Of a stretch of 64,000 bases of DNA, positions 34,753 through 43,120 are shown one piece after another. The position numbers and the translations under genes are program-made. The DNA lies in contig NZ_CP089312.1 of assembly GCF_021545335.1 (NCBI RefSeq), positions 3,720,001-3,784,000 on the forward strand, read 5' to 3'. The notes beneath the pieces were generated by a model. The model saw only the letters and a program-made list of their open reading frames with translations, was not told the origin of the DNA and searched no databases. Every line of letters starts with the position of its first letter. Within the stretch, counting starts at the first letter, position 1. Origin of the DNA: Streptomyces sp. GQFP. GTDB taxonomy: Bacteria; Actinomycetota; Actinomycetes; Streptomycetales; Streptomycetaceae.

Positions 34753-36525
34753 ATGCCCGCCTTCCACCGCCCGCCCGAGTGGCAGCAGTCCGCGGACCGA
34801 CACACCCAGCTGATCGACCCGGTCCTCACCGTGCGGCAACTGTCGCGCTTCGAACTCTCGTTGAAGTCGACGGTCCGTATCGACCACGCGCTCGTCTTCT
34901 CGACCGCCAAGGGCGGCTACGAGGCCTACCTCCCGCCCCGCCGTCCGACGCGCAGCGAGATCGCGGCCCGCCACTACACGGCGGTGTACGAGGTCGACAT
35001 GGGCGTGCACCCGTTCTCCGGCACGCTCACACTCCCCAGCGACAACGACGCGTTCGAGTTCTCGGCCGAGGTCGACGTGTCCTGGCAGGTCGTCGACCCG
35101 GAGCGGTTCGTGGGCAGCGGCCACCGGGACGTGCCGGGCCTGCTCATCGGCGAACTCCAGCGCGCAGCACGGCCGGTGAGCCGACGCTTCCCGATCGCGG
35201 AGAGCGCGGCGGCCGAAGGGGAACTCCTCCAGGCGATCAACGTCCTGGGCCCACTGGGCGCCCCGGCGGGCCTCCAGACCACGTGGACCCTGCGCCTGCG
35301 CCGCGACCAGGAGAACATCGACCACCAGCGCCGCCTCCAGGCGATCGACCACTCGGCGACCGAGCAGGTACGGGCGGCCGAGCGCGGCTCCGAGGTCGAC
35401 GTGGAGGTGGACCGCCGCAACCGTCAGCAGGACGCCCTCCAGATCGAGCGCGCGATGTCGTACGGCACCCAGCAGCAGCACCTGGCCCTGCAACAACAGC
35501 GCTGGGACTACGAACAGGCGGCCCTGCAGAGCAGCCAGCAGCACCAGCTCGCCATCCAACAGGGCCACCAGGAACTGGAGTTGCAGAAGATCGAGGCGGA
35601 GAAGATCGCCTACTACCAGTGGCACCTGTCCCAGGGCGGCGTCCAGCAGTGGGCCCTCCACCTGGCCCAGCACCCGGAGGACTCCCGCCTGGTCATGACG
35701 AGCATGCGCGACGATCAACTCCGCATGATCCAGGCCCAGATGGACCTGGTGAAGGACCTTCTCCACGGCGACAACGCGGAGAAGTTCGAGCTGGAGGGCC
35801 CGAAGCAGCTCGCCCTGCGCACAGTGAGCGACATCCTGACCCAACGCCTCCCGGGCGTACCGCAGAACCCGCCGTCGCTGCCGGGCGGGGAGGCGGCTCC
35901 CGGGGACCCGTACGGCGATCCGTACGGTGGCCCTTACGGGGCGGGGTACGGGCAGGGGGTGCCCGGGGTAGCTGGGGTGGCCGGGCAGTCGGGGGTCGTC
36001 CCTGGCCCGCAAGGACACGTACCCGGACAGCCGGGCCCCGTCCCGGGGCAGCCCGGCTCCGTGTACGGGACCCCGGGTGGACTTCCCAGCGACGCGACCC
36101 CGGCGCAGGCCCAGGCCGCCCAGCCGCCGGTGCCTCCGGGCGTCGCGGCCGGCCAGGCGCCGGCCGCCTCCGCCTGGGGCACGCAGCCCCCGGCTAGCCC
36201 GTATCCGCCTGCCCCGCAGGCGCCTGCGGCGCAGGCCCCGATGCCGGGTGCTGCCAGGCCGTACGGGGCCGCTCCCTCGTACGGCGTCCCGGGCGCCGCC
36301 GATGTACCCGGAGCGCCGCCCGCCGCGTACACGCCTCCGGCCACGGCCACGCGCCCGACGGGTGCGCCGTACCAGCAGCCGTACGCCGCTCCCCAAGCCC
36401 CCGCCTGGCAGCCGCCCCCCGGCTACGGCAGCACCCCGACCCTCCCCGAGCAGCAGAACGCAGCGGCGGACGAGCCGGCCGACGGGGACGAAACAGGGGA
36501 GGACAGGGCAGGCGGCGGCGCATGA
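34753..36525 (+). CDS. stomatin/SPFH-like coiled-coil protein with long disordered tail
   Basis: A 590-residue protein with no clear signal peptide. Residues ~15-200 contain a beta-rich segment (TAVYEVDMGVHPFSGTLTLP, FEFSAEVDVSWQVVDPERFV) that resembles the SPFH/band-7 core. Residues ~190-330 are a Gln/Glu-rich coiled coil (RRNRQQDALQIERAMSYGTQ). The last ~220 residues are Pro/Gly/Ala/Gln-rich with repeated YG and PYG units, probably disordered. Band-7 proteins scaffold membrane assemblies, which fits its position before two membrane proteins. The stop overlaps the PycTM start. ATG 34753 has a GAGGAG site. Confidence 0.55.
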   Translation: MPAFHRPPEWQQSADRHTQLIDPVLTVRQLSRFELSLKSTVRIDHALVFSTAKGGYEAYLPPRRPTRSEIAARHYTAVYEVDMGVHPFSGTLTLPSDNDAFEFSAEVDVSWQVVDPERFVGSGHRDVPGLLIGELQRAARPVSRRFPIAESAAAEGELLQAINVLGPLGAPAGLQTTWTLRLRRDQENIDHQRRLQAIDHSATEQVRAAERGSEVDVEVDRRNRQQDALQIERAMSYGTQQQHLALQQQRWDYEQAALQSSQQHQLAIQQGHQELELQKIEAEKIAYYQWHLSQGGVQQWALHLAQHPEDSRLVMTSMRDDQLRMIQAQMDLVKDLLHGDNAEKFELEGPKQLALRTVSDILTQRLPGVPQNPPSLPGGEAAPGDPYGDPYGGPYGAGYGQGVPGVAGVAGQSGVVPGPQGHVPGQPGPVPGQPGSVYGTPGGLPSDATPAQAQAAQPPVPPGVAAGQAPAASAWGTQPPASPYPPAPQAPAAQAPMPGAARPYGAAPSYGVPGAADVPGAPPAAYTPPATATRPTGAPYQQPYAAPQAPAWQPPPGYGSTPTLPEQQNAAADEPADGDETGEDRAGGGA

Positions 36526-37067
36526 CCACGCTCGATCCGCACCGCACGCCGACGCCGCTCCCGCCGGACACGCCCGCCGACCCGACCCAGCTCTGCGAGC
36601 GCCTGCTCGCGGACCTCCGTACCGAGATCGCCCGTGCCGACAGCAAGGCGTCCGTCCTGGTCGCCGCGCTCGGGATGACCGCCGGTGTGTTCAGCGGGCT
36701 GCTCGCCGGGCGGAACTGGAACCCGGGCGCGCTGAGCACCTTCGGCACGGTCGTCTGGGGCGCCGGGGCCGGTTCCCTGGTGCTGTCGCTGTTCGCGCTG
36801 CTCCTCGCCGTCCTGCCCCGCCACCGCTCCGAACCGTGGACTCCGGGCCAGCCCCTCTCCTATTTCGCCGACATCCAACACGCCGTACGGCTCGGCCAGT
36901 TGGAGGCGGCGCTTGCCGACACCCAGCGCGATCCCACGGCCGCGCTCACCTCGGCGCTCACCGAGACAAGCCGTATCGCCACACGCAAGCACCAGTGGAT
37001 CCGTGCCGGCCTGATCTCCTTCTGCACCGGCACGCTCCTCCTCCCCACCTCGCTGCTCATCGGCTGA
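36522..37067 (+). CDS. Pycsar effector-like membrane protein (PycTM/DUF5706-type)
   Basis: A 181-residue membrane protein. The segment LLADLRTEIARADSKASVLV leads into a first membrane helix (residues ~43-63), the signature opening of PycTM effectors, where an alpha-helix with conserved RADxKAS precedes the transmembrane part. A second hydrophobic helix lies at ~75-103 and a third at ~160-180. Pycsar effectors of this type damage the membrane after binding a cyclic pyrimidine made by the cyclase. The start overlaps the previous stop by four bases. Presence of a cyclase-like gene four genes upstream supports the call. Confidence 0.75.
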   Translation: MTTLDPHRTPTPLPPDTPADPTQLCERLLADLRTEIARADSKASVLVAALGMTAGVFSGLLAGRNWNPGALSTFGTVVWGAGAGSLVLSLFALLLAVLPRHRSEPWTPGQPLSYFADIQHAVRLGQLEAALADTQRDPTAALTSALTETSRIATRKHQWIRAGLISFCTGTLLLPTSLLIG

Positions 37068-37120
37068 TCACACCGGACACCGGACCGCTCAGTCACCGTC
37101 CCCGCACGTGAAGGAAGACC

Positions 37121-38854
37121 ATGACCCAGCCACCCTCGTCACCACCGGAGTACCCCGAGCCCGCCGAGCAGCCCCTGTCCCCGCCGACATACCCCGAGAC
37201 CGCCGCCCACCAGCTTCCGGTCCCGCCGTCCTACCCCGAGACCGCCCACCAGTCTCCGACCCCGCCGTCCTACCCCGAGACCACCCACCAGCCTCCGACC
37301 CCGCCGTCCTACCCCGAGCCCACCGCCCAGACCCCACTCCCGCCGCAGTACCCCGAGACCGCCCCCCGACCTCCGGGCCCGCGGGCACACCCCGAGCCCG
37401 CCCCCCGGCCCCCGAGTCCGCCGACGTACCCCGGACAGGCAGCGGCCCAGCCGTCAGCCCCGCCCGCATACCCCGGGTCGGCTGCGGCCCACTCCTCGGC
37501 CCCGCCGCCGTACCCCGGGCAGTCCGCTCCCGCGTACCCGCAGGCGGCGCAGGCCCCGCAGCAGCCACCCCAGTACCCGGACCTGGCCCAGCCACCCTCG
37601 TACCCGGACCCGGCCCAGCCACCCCAGTACGCAGACGCCGCCCAGCCGCCCTCCTATCCCGCCGCCGCTCCCCAGGCACCGGCACCCGCATACCCCGAGT
37701 CCGCCCAACCCCCGACCTACCCGGGCTCGCCCCTGAACCCGGCCCAGCCGCCCCCCGCCTACCCGGGCGCGGCCCCCGCCCAGCCCCCGCCGTCCTACCC
37801 CCAGGCCGCCACCGCCCAGCCGCCGGTCCCCCCGCAGTACGCGCCCCCGCAGCAACCCCCGACCGCTCCCGCGCCGCCAACTCCCGCACCCCCGGCCGAG
37901 CACCACCCCCACCACATCCCCACCGACCGCCAGCGCGTCCACATCTCCGCCCACCAGCGCCGTACCGACGCCACCGCCGTGGGGAACCTGCTCCTCTATC
38001 TCCCGAACTTCCTCTGCAGCCTCCTCGTCGTCAGCCTCTTCTCCCTCTTCTTCCAGGAACTCGCGTTCCTCGTCGTGATCCTCTGGCTGCTGAGCGGCGC
38101 ACTCGTGTTCCACCGGCCCACCGAAAGCGCCCTCGCGCGCCGTTTGCTTCATCTGCGCTACCCCACTCCGCAAGAACGAGCCAAACTCGAACCGGTCTGG
38201 CGTGAGGTCACCGCCCGCGCGGGAGTCGAGGGGCGCAACTACGAACTCTGGGTCGAGGACAGCGACGGCCTGAACGCGGTCGCCGCCGCTGGCCACATCG
38301 TCGGCGTCACCCGCTTCGCCATGAACCAGCTCCCCAACGGCGAACTCGCCGCCGTCATGGCACACGAGCTGGGCCACCACGTCGGCGGCCACGCCTGGTC
38401 CGGTCTCCTCGGCTACTGGTACGCGCAGCCCGGCCGGATCGCCTGGCGGGTCCTGCGCGCCCTCTCCGTGATCGTCTTCAAGGTGTCCCGCGCCTTCTCC
38501 TGCTTCGGCGTCGCCTTCGTCGTGCTCGTCCTCGGCAGCATCGCCCTGGCGACCATCAGCACGCTGTACGGCCTGCCCCTGCTGATCCTCGGCGTGCCGT
38601 ACGCGCTCGCAGCCGTCGGCCGCCGCGCCGAACTCCGCGCCGACGAGCACGCGGCGGCCCTCGGCTTCGCGCCGATGCTGGCCGCCGTACTCCACAAGCT
38701 GCACCAGGACGAGCAGGCACAGACGGCGGCGCTCGCCGCGCTCAACGGCGGTGTGGCGCCGGAGGAGAGCCCGCTGAGCAAGCTGCTCTCGTCCCACCCG
38801 GACTACCACACCCGGCTGCACCACCTCCAGCCGTACCTCCAGCAGCAGCGCTGA
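37121..38854 (+). CDS. M48-family membrane metalloprotease with Pro/Tyr-rich N-terminal repeats
   Basis: A 577-residue protein. Residues 1-~265 are a low-complexity region of repeated PPxYPE and QPPxYP units. Then two hydrophobic segments (~285-325), an M48 catalytic domain with HELGH at 415-419, more membrane helices near 445-490 and the third-ligand region ELRADEHAAALG near 503. The fold resembles HtpX-type proteases, which face the cytosol and degrade membrane proteins; usual length is ~290, so the N-terminal repeat is an addition. ATG 37121 follows AAGGAAG. Last gene of the cluster, 53 bases after the PycTM-like gene. Confidence 0.85.
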   Translation: MTQPPSSPPEYPEPAEQPLSPPTYPETAAHQLPVPPSYPETAHQSPTPPSYPETTHQPPTPPSYPEPTAQTPLPPQYPETAPRPPGPRAHPEPAPRPPSPPTYPGQAAAQPSAPPAYPGSAAAHSSAPPPYPGQSAPAYPQAAQAPQQPPQYPDLAQPPSYPDPAQPPQYADAAQPPSYPAAAPQAPAPAYPESAQPPTYPGSPLNPAQPPPAYPGAAPAQPPPSYPQAATAQPPVPPQYAPPQQPPTAPAPPTPAPPAEHHPHHIPTDRQRVHISAHQRRTDATAVGNLLLYLPNFLCSLLVVSLFSLFFQELAFLVVILWLLSGALVFHRPTESALARRLLHLRYPTPQERAKLEPVWREVTARAGVEGRNYELWVEDSDGLNAVAAAGHIVGVTRFAMNQLPNGELAAVMAHELGHHVGGHAWSGLLGYWYAQPGRIAWRVLRALSVIVFKVSRAFSCFGVAFVVLVLGSIALATISTLYGLPLLILGVPYALAAVGRRAELRADEHAAALGFAPMLAAVLHKLHQDEQAQTAALAALNGGVAPEESPLSKLLSSHPDYHTRLHHLQPYLQQQR

Positions 38855-38873
38855 GGACGGGACGACAGGCTTA

Positions 38874-38906
38874 AGGGCGGTCACCCTGCGTCCGGGTGAC
38901 CGCCCT
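38874..38906. terminator. bidirectional terminator-like hairpin
   Basis: A perfect 13-bp inverted repeat (38874-38886 with 38894-38906) and a seven-base loop lie between the convergent protease gene and the next leftward gene, marking the end of the Pycsar-like cluster. Confidence 0.8.
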
Positions 38907-38932
38907 CCAACATCCTCGGCCTCTTCAGCGTC

Positions 38933-39172
38933 TCAACGTTCCCGTGACCGCCGGGCCGCCGCCCGCGTCGCACGCTCCGCAGCGAACACATCCTCCAGCC
39001 GGAACAGCAGGGCGCGTCCGGTCCGGCCCGCGGCGGTGAGCCTGCCGAGCTGCACCCATTTGCGGATGGTGGCCGGAGCGACGCCGGTCTCCCGGGCGGC
39101 CAGCTCCCCGGTGATCAGGGTCGGCTGTCCGTCGTACGGCGTGCCCACAGGCGTATTCGTCGACGTACTCAT
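38933..39172 (-). CDS. MerR-type helix-turn-helix DNA-binding protein
   Basis: A 79-residue protein with a winged helix of the MerR/excisionase type (LITGELAARETGVAPATIRK, residues ~19-38, then WVQLGRL). The tail is Arg-rich. ATG 39172 overlaps the stop of the preceding gene by four bases, so the two are coupled. Size and fold match excisionase-like proteins, but no integrase is nearby. Role unknown. Confidence 0.75.
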   Translation of the reverse strand: MSTSTNTPVGTPYDGQPTLITGELAARETGVAPATIRKWVQLGRLTAAGRTGRALLFRLEDVFAAERATRAAARRSRER

Positions 39173-39858
39173 CGGCCGGCCCCCGATGCGGAGCCCGCGG
39201 CGGCGACCCGCTCCCACTCCCCCTCGGCCCAGGTATGCCGATGGGCGGGATCGTCGTGGCAACCGCAGTCGGGGTCGGCGCAACGGCACGCCGGATTGAC
39301 GCAGAGGACGGCTCGGCGGTCGGGAAACGCCCTCAGGGAGACGGAGTCGCACCAGGGGCAACGTCCGGACACTCGTACGACGGTCTCGGTGTCCCCCAGT
39401 GTGCGGGCACAGCGGCGGGCCATGCGCCGGGTCTCGTCACGTACGTGCGCGGTCAGGACCGCGTCGGCCGCGATGTCGTTCAGGAGGGCCTCGATACGGC
39501 GCAACCGCTCGGGCACGGGGGAACGGCGCGGCCGGGGCAGACCGAGCCGTTCGCACACGGCCTCCTCCAGTTCGATCACCCCGTCGGTGATGTCCCGGAT
39601 GGCGTCGGAGACATGCAGACGGAGGGGGGCCGAGCTGCGGCCTGGGGCGACGAGGCCATGCCGCTGCTGGAGAAACAGTGCCTCCTCACGTTCCTCGCGG
39701 AGCCGGGCGCCGAGTCCGGCGGGCAGCGGGGCGGGGGTGGAGGAGCGGTGGGCCGGTGAGGTGCGGCCGGGAACGAGTTCGGCGGGCAGCTCCGGGAACT
39801 GCTGGATGAGGGTGTTGATCCAGAGGGCGGCGTGGGTGGTGGGGCGGTCGTCGGGCAA
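39169..39858 (-). CDS. hypothetical protein with Cys-rich zinc-ribbon-like end
   Basis: A 229-residue protein. The body is helical and charged; the C-terminal ~60 residues hold a ribbon of cysteines (CPWCDSV, then CVNPACRCADPDCGC), likely zinc-binding. TTG 39858 is selected because AGGGAGG lies five bases before it; the frame is open to 39933 with no better start. It forms an operon with the MerR-type gene and diverges from an XRE gene. Similar two-gene units occur in Streptomyces; the function is not known to me. Confidence 0.6.
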   Translation of the reverse strand: MPDDRPTTHAALWINTLIQQFPELPAELVPGRTSPAHRSSTPAPLPAGLGARLREEREEALFLQQRHGLVAPGRSSAPLRLHVSDAIRDITDGVIELEEAVCERLGLPRPRRSPVPERLRRIEALLNDIAADAVLTAHVRDETRRMARRCARTLGDTETVVRVSGRCPWCDSVSLRAFPDRRAVLCVNPACRCADPDCGCHDDPAHRHTWAEGEWERVAAAGSASGAGR

Positions 39859-39916
39859 GAGAGCCTCCCTGTCGGCGTGAACAAGCCGTACGAAGTGAAG
39901 GCCCCACCTTACAGAT

Positions 39917-40062
39917 TGCGTGCGCGCTCGCAATAAATTTCGACCACTCTCCGATCATGTCTGACTACGCAACCACCCGAACAGCGACGATTTTCCACAT
40001 TGCTTGCACGAGAGCACGTAATTCTGCGCGCGCAAGCAAGCTAAGCTCGCCTCATCCCAGAA
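39917..40062. promoter_or_regulatory. divergent control region with TTGC/GCAA inverted repeats
   Basis: Between the leftward Cys-rich gene and the rightward XRE gene. An 18-bp near-palindrome (39917-39934, TTGCGtgcgcgctCGCAA, two symmetric mismatches) and an inverted pair TTGCTTGC...GCAAGCAA spread over roughly 39999-40042 recur in 150 bases. They look like multiple operators for one regulator, perhaps the XRE protein encoded next to them. Confidence 0.45.
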
Positions 40063-40076
40063 GAGAGCGAGCAGAC

Positions 40077-40562
40077 ATGACCACCCAGGATCTGGACGCG
40101 TTCGCGGCATGGGTCGAGGCCCTGATGCGCGAGCGCGGCTACGACATCGACAGCCCGCGCGGTGGCGGAAAGTCACGGATCGCGGACGCGGCGGGCATCC
40201 ACCGGGCTGCCGTGACCCGTCTGCTGCAGCGCCAGAGCATGCCCGACCTCGAAACCACCCGCCGACTGGCCCGCGTACTCGGCGTACCGGTCCGCGACCT
40301 GCTCATCCGCTCCGGCCGCCTGACCGCCGAGGAACTGGCCGACCCCCGCGACCACTTGGCCTCCCCCGCCCCCAGCGCGGAGTTCGGCCGCCGCCCCACC
40401 CTGGAGGAGGTCGCCGACCTGCTGGGCGTACCCGCCGACCGGCGGGACATGTTCGTCAGGGTGGTGGAGCAGTTCCTGCCGGACGAAACGGAGGAAGGAG
40501 CCGGGACCGGGACCGGGACTGGGACCGAGGCGGCGACGGGGACGGCCCCGGGCTCCGACTGA
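40077..40562 (+). CDS. XRE-family helix-turn-helix regulator
   Basis: A 161-residue protein. The helix-turn-helix lies at about residues 30-75 (SRIADAAGIHRAAVTRLLQR, then LETTRRLARVLGVPVRDLL). The C-terminal part is a second small helical domain ending in a Gly/Thr-rich tail encoded by GGGACC repeats. ATG 40077 follows GAGAGCGAGC. It diverges from the Cys-rich gene across operator-like palindromes, so autoregulation is likely. Confidence 0.85.
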   Translation: MTTQDLDAFAAWVEALMRERGYDIDSPRGGGKSRIADAAGIHRAAVTRLLQRQSMPDLETTRRLARVLGVPVRDLLIRSGRLTAEELADPRDHLASPAPSAEFGRRPTLEEVADLLGVPADRRDMFVRVVEQFLPDETEEGAGTGTGTGTEAATGTAPGSD

Positions 40563-40624
40563 CCTTGCCCCGGCGGTACACCATCGCGGAGCACCCATGC
40601 CGGAGACGCGGCGGGCACGGCCGC

Positions 40625-41101
40625 TCACCGGGGCCGGGGGTGACACGGATCCTCCGATCCCGGCGCGAGGGCGAACGTGCACCAGACTTGCTTCTCATCG
40701 AAGCCCGTACGGTGCCATCCCCACCGCCGCGCCAGCGCCTCGACCAGACGCAGCCCCCGACCGCCCTCACCGAACGGGTCGGCGGTCGTGGGCAGTTCGG
40801 GCGCCCGGTCCGGGGCATGGTCGACCACCAGCACCCGCAGCAAGGGCGGCGCGAACTCCCGCCCGGCCCCAAGGACCAACTCCAGCCCGGCGAGGCCACC
40901 CCCGTGGCGTACGGCATTCGTACACAGCTCACCGACGGCGAGCTCCACCGGGTCCGCCAAGTCGGCCAGTTTCCAGTGCTGTTGAAGCCAGACGCGGGTC
41001 CTGTGCCGGGCCTCGGCGACGGGTCGGTGCGGGTCCAGGACGGAGGCGTCCCAGCCGACGCGGGTGGGGGTTGCGTCGAAGGGGGCGGGTGCGGTGTCCA
41101 T
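40625..41101 (-). CDS. RsbW-type anti-sigma/HATPase protein
   Basis: A 158-residue ATP-binding protein. N box VGELCTNAVRHGGGL near residues 57-71, G1-like VVDHAPDRAP, and G2-like GEGGRGLRLVEALARRWG. It lies divergent to the DUF5753 regulator at 41270, mirroring the set at 12485-14093. Cytosolic; partner sigma factor or target unknown. Confidence 0.87.
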   Translation of the reverse strand: MDTAPAPFDATPTRVGWDASVLDPHRPVAEARHRTRVWLQQHWKLADLADPVELAVGELCTNAVRHGGGLAGLELVLGAGREFAPPLLRVLVVDHAPDRAPELPTTADPFGEGGRGLRLVEALARRWGWHRTGFDEKQVWCTFALAPGSEDPCHPRPR

Positions 41102-41269
41102 CGTTCACCTCGTGGGGAGTTGACGAATTACCCGAGCGATCTACCCATAAGCTACCGGCTAACTTAAAACACGTGCTACGTACTTCACTCGAACGAGTCT
41201 TACCTTCGGATTCGATGGACGCTCGTCACACACCTCGGCAAACTGTGTGCGCGAGCGAGGAGTTGATCT

Positions 41270-42121
41270 ATGGCACCCCGACAGAAACCCACCATCCGCC
41301 AACGGCGCTTCGGAGCCGAACTGCGCAGACTGCGGGAGGCGGCAGGCCTGTCCGCTCCGGTCGCGGCCGAACGGCTCGGTGCAGATCGGACGATGATCTC
41401 CAACATCGAGTCCGGCCGCTTCGGCATCAGCGAGCAGCGGCTACGCCGCCTGGCGAGCATCTACGAGTGCGACGACACCGAACTCATCGACGCCCTCGCG
41501 GCGATGACCGGCGGACGCACGAAGGGCTGGTGGGACGAGTACCGGGGCAAAATCCCGCCCGACTTCCTGGACGTGGCCGAGTTGGAGCATCACGCAACTT
41601 CGCTACGCACTCTCCAGACGGCCCATCTCCCAGGCATGTTCCAGATCGAGGAACACGCCCGAGCCCTGTTCGACCTGTTCATCCCGGCGCTGCCACGCCT
41701 GGAGGTCGAGCTGCGCATCGCCCAGCGCCTGGCCCGCCACTCCGTGATCACAAAGAATCCGCCGGTGGAATACCGAGGGATCATCCATGAGGCAGCACTG
41801 CGCATGCAGGTCGGGGGCCGCCTCGTGGCCAAGGCGCAACTCAACCGCCTGCTGGAGGAGAGCGAACGCGACAACATCACACTGCTCGTGATCCCGTTCA
41901 GCGCCGGCGGGTTCCCGATGGCGGGCGACTCCGTGCTCTACGCGGCCGCCGACAGCCCTCACCTGGACACGGTCCAGGTGGACTCGCCCATCGGGGCCGT
42001 CTTCTTCGACTCCTCCACACAGCTGGCCAACTTCCGTCGACGCCTGGACGCAATCGAACAAGTGGCGTTGAATCCCATTCAGTCGAGGGATGCCGTCCTC
42101 GACATCATCAGGGATCTATGA
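41270..42121 (+). CDS. XRE-family regulator with DUF5753 domain
   Basis: A 283-residue regulator. Helix-turn-helix at about residues 15-60 (LSAPVAAERLGADRTMISNI), then DUF5753 with LQTAHLPGMFQIEEHARALF and a C-terminal VDSPIGAVFFDSSTQLANFR. ATG 41270 is used. It overlaps the DUF397 gene by four bases and diverges from a HATPase gene, so all three probably form one regulatory module. Paralogue of the protein at 12673-13527, but not recently duplicated. Confidence 0.9.
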   Translation: MAPRQKPTIRQRRFGAELRRLREAAGLSAPVAAERLGADRTMISNIESGRFGISEQRLRRLASIYECDDTELIDALAAMTGGRTKGWWDEYRGKIPPDFLDVAELEHHATSLRTLQTAHLPGMFQIEEHARALFDLFIPALPRLEVELRIAQRLARHSVITKNPPVEYRGIIHEAALRMQVGGRLVAKAQLNRLLEESERDNITLLVIPFSAGGFPMAGDSVLYAAADSPHLDTVQVDSPIGAVFFDSSTQLANFRRRLDAIEQVALNPIQSRDAVLDIIRDL

Positions 42122-42330
42122 AGGAAGCCGTCTTGCCCGAGCCGAAGTGGCGCAAGTCTTCGTACTCCGAGGCTTCCGCCAACAACTGCGTAGAAGTCGC
42201 CACCGCCGACCACCTCATCGCCATACGCGACTCCAAGCACCCGGAACTCCCCTGGGCCACGGTCAGCCACAAGACCTGGACCGCGTTCACGGACGCCGTG
42301 GGAACAAGCCGACCGCGAAGAGAACCGTAG
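42118..42330 (+). CDS. DUF397 protein
   Basis: A 70-residue DUF397 protein: PKWRKSSYSEASANNCVEVA and IRDSKHPELP are the family hallmarks. ATG overlaps the preceding regulator's stop by four bases. A terminator follows, which separates this regulatory module from the tail genes. Confidence 0.9.
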   Translation: MKEAVLPEPKWRKSSYSEASANNCVEVATADHLIAIRDSKHPELPWATVSHKTWTAFTDAVGTSRPRREP

Positions 42331-42356
42331 GAGCAAGGCGGCGGTTGCCGCTCCCC

Positions 42357-42394
42357 AGTTGCCCCGTCGCGCCCTCCGGTGCGGCGGGGCAACT
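42357..42394 (+). terminator. terminator after DUF397
   Basis: A 14-bp stem (42357-42370 with 42381-42394, one G-U pair) with a ten-base loop, 27 bases after the DUF397 stop. The rest of the 263-base gap up to 42593 should contain the promoter of the tail module; I see no convincing boxes. Confidence 0.75.
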
Positions 42395-42593
42395 GCCGTC
42401 CCCGGCACTTCCCGGCACCCCACACACCCCACTGGTTGCGCGCACGCACGCAACGTGTCACAGTTGGTGCAGCGGCGGAGCTGTGCCCGACACCGGGTAC
42501 CGGCCCCGCCGTTTCGCGTAGAGCCGTAGAAGTCACAGGGCTCCCCACTCCCCTACGCGACCCCGCCCGCCCCTCAAGAAGGGAGGCCGCACC

Positions 42594-43004
42594 TTGGCCG
42601 ATCCAACGGTCACCTTCCCCGACGTCGAACAACTCGTCGTCGACTTCCTGACCGACCGCACCGAACTCGCCGCCGCCACCGTGGACAACGTTCCGCCCTC
42701 CGGATTCGACGGCACCCAGCAGGTCGTCCTGGTCTCCCGCGCCGGCGGAGCCTGGATCGACGACCAGCACCTGGACCAGCCCCTCGTCGACTTCGAGGTG
42801 TACGGCCCGACGAAGACCAGCGCCCACACCCTGGCCCTCTCGGTCCGCTCGGCGCTGCTCGCGCTGCGCGGCGCGACGTACGGAACGGCGTACGTCTCGG
42901 ACGTCGTCGAGGCGGACGGACCGCGCTGGCTGCCCGACTGGAACCGGTCGGCGGCCAACCGCTACTACTCCACGGTGCGGCTGCACATCCGCCCCACCGC
43001 CTGA
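42594..43004 (+). CDS. phage tail completion/tail terminator-like protein
   Basis: A 136-residue protein opening the tail module. FPDVEQLVVDFLTDRTELAA at the start and DFEVYGPTKTSAHTLALSVR in the middle resemble gp17/DUF3168-type tail terminators that cap the tube. TTG 42594 follows GAAGGGAGG. In a complete siphophage it comes just before the major tail protein, as here. No head-completion gene precedes it. Confidence 0.7.
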   Translation: MADPTVTFPDVEQLVVDFLTDRTELAAATVDNVPPSGFDGTQQVVLVSRAGGAWIDDQHLDQPLVDFEVYGPTKTSAHTLALSVRSALLALRGATYGTAYVSDVVEADGPRWLPDWNRSAANRYYSTVRLHIRPTA

Positions 43005-43027
43005 GCGCACCCGCGCTTCCCCTGATC

Positions 43028-43053
43028 AAGGCCCTGCCGTCCGGCGGGGCCTT
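43028..43053 (+). terminator. hairpin between tail completion and major tail genes
   Basis: A 7-bp stem (43028-43034 with 43047-43053) with an inner GCC/GGC extension. It could be an attenuator setting the relative amount of the tube protein. No T-run. Confidence 0.5.
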
Positions 43054-43120
43054 CGCCATATCCGCACCTACCCCACACCCAGGCGCATATCAACGCGCCA
43101 CCCCTTAGAAGGAGTTACCC

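Noticed and set aside
38933..42330. Integrase/excisionase unit of a prophage
   Set aside because: The MerR-type protein looks excisionase-like, but no integrase or att-type repeat was found in the window.
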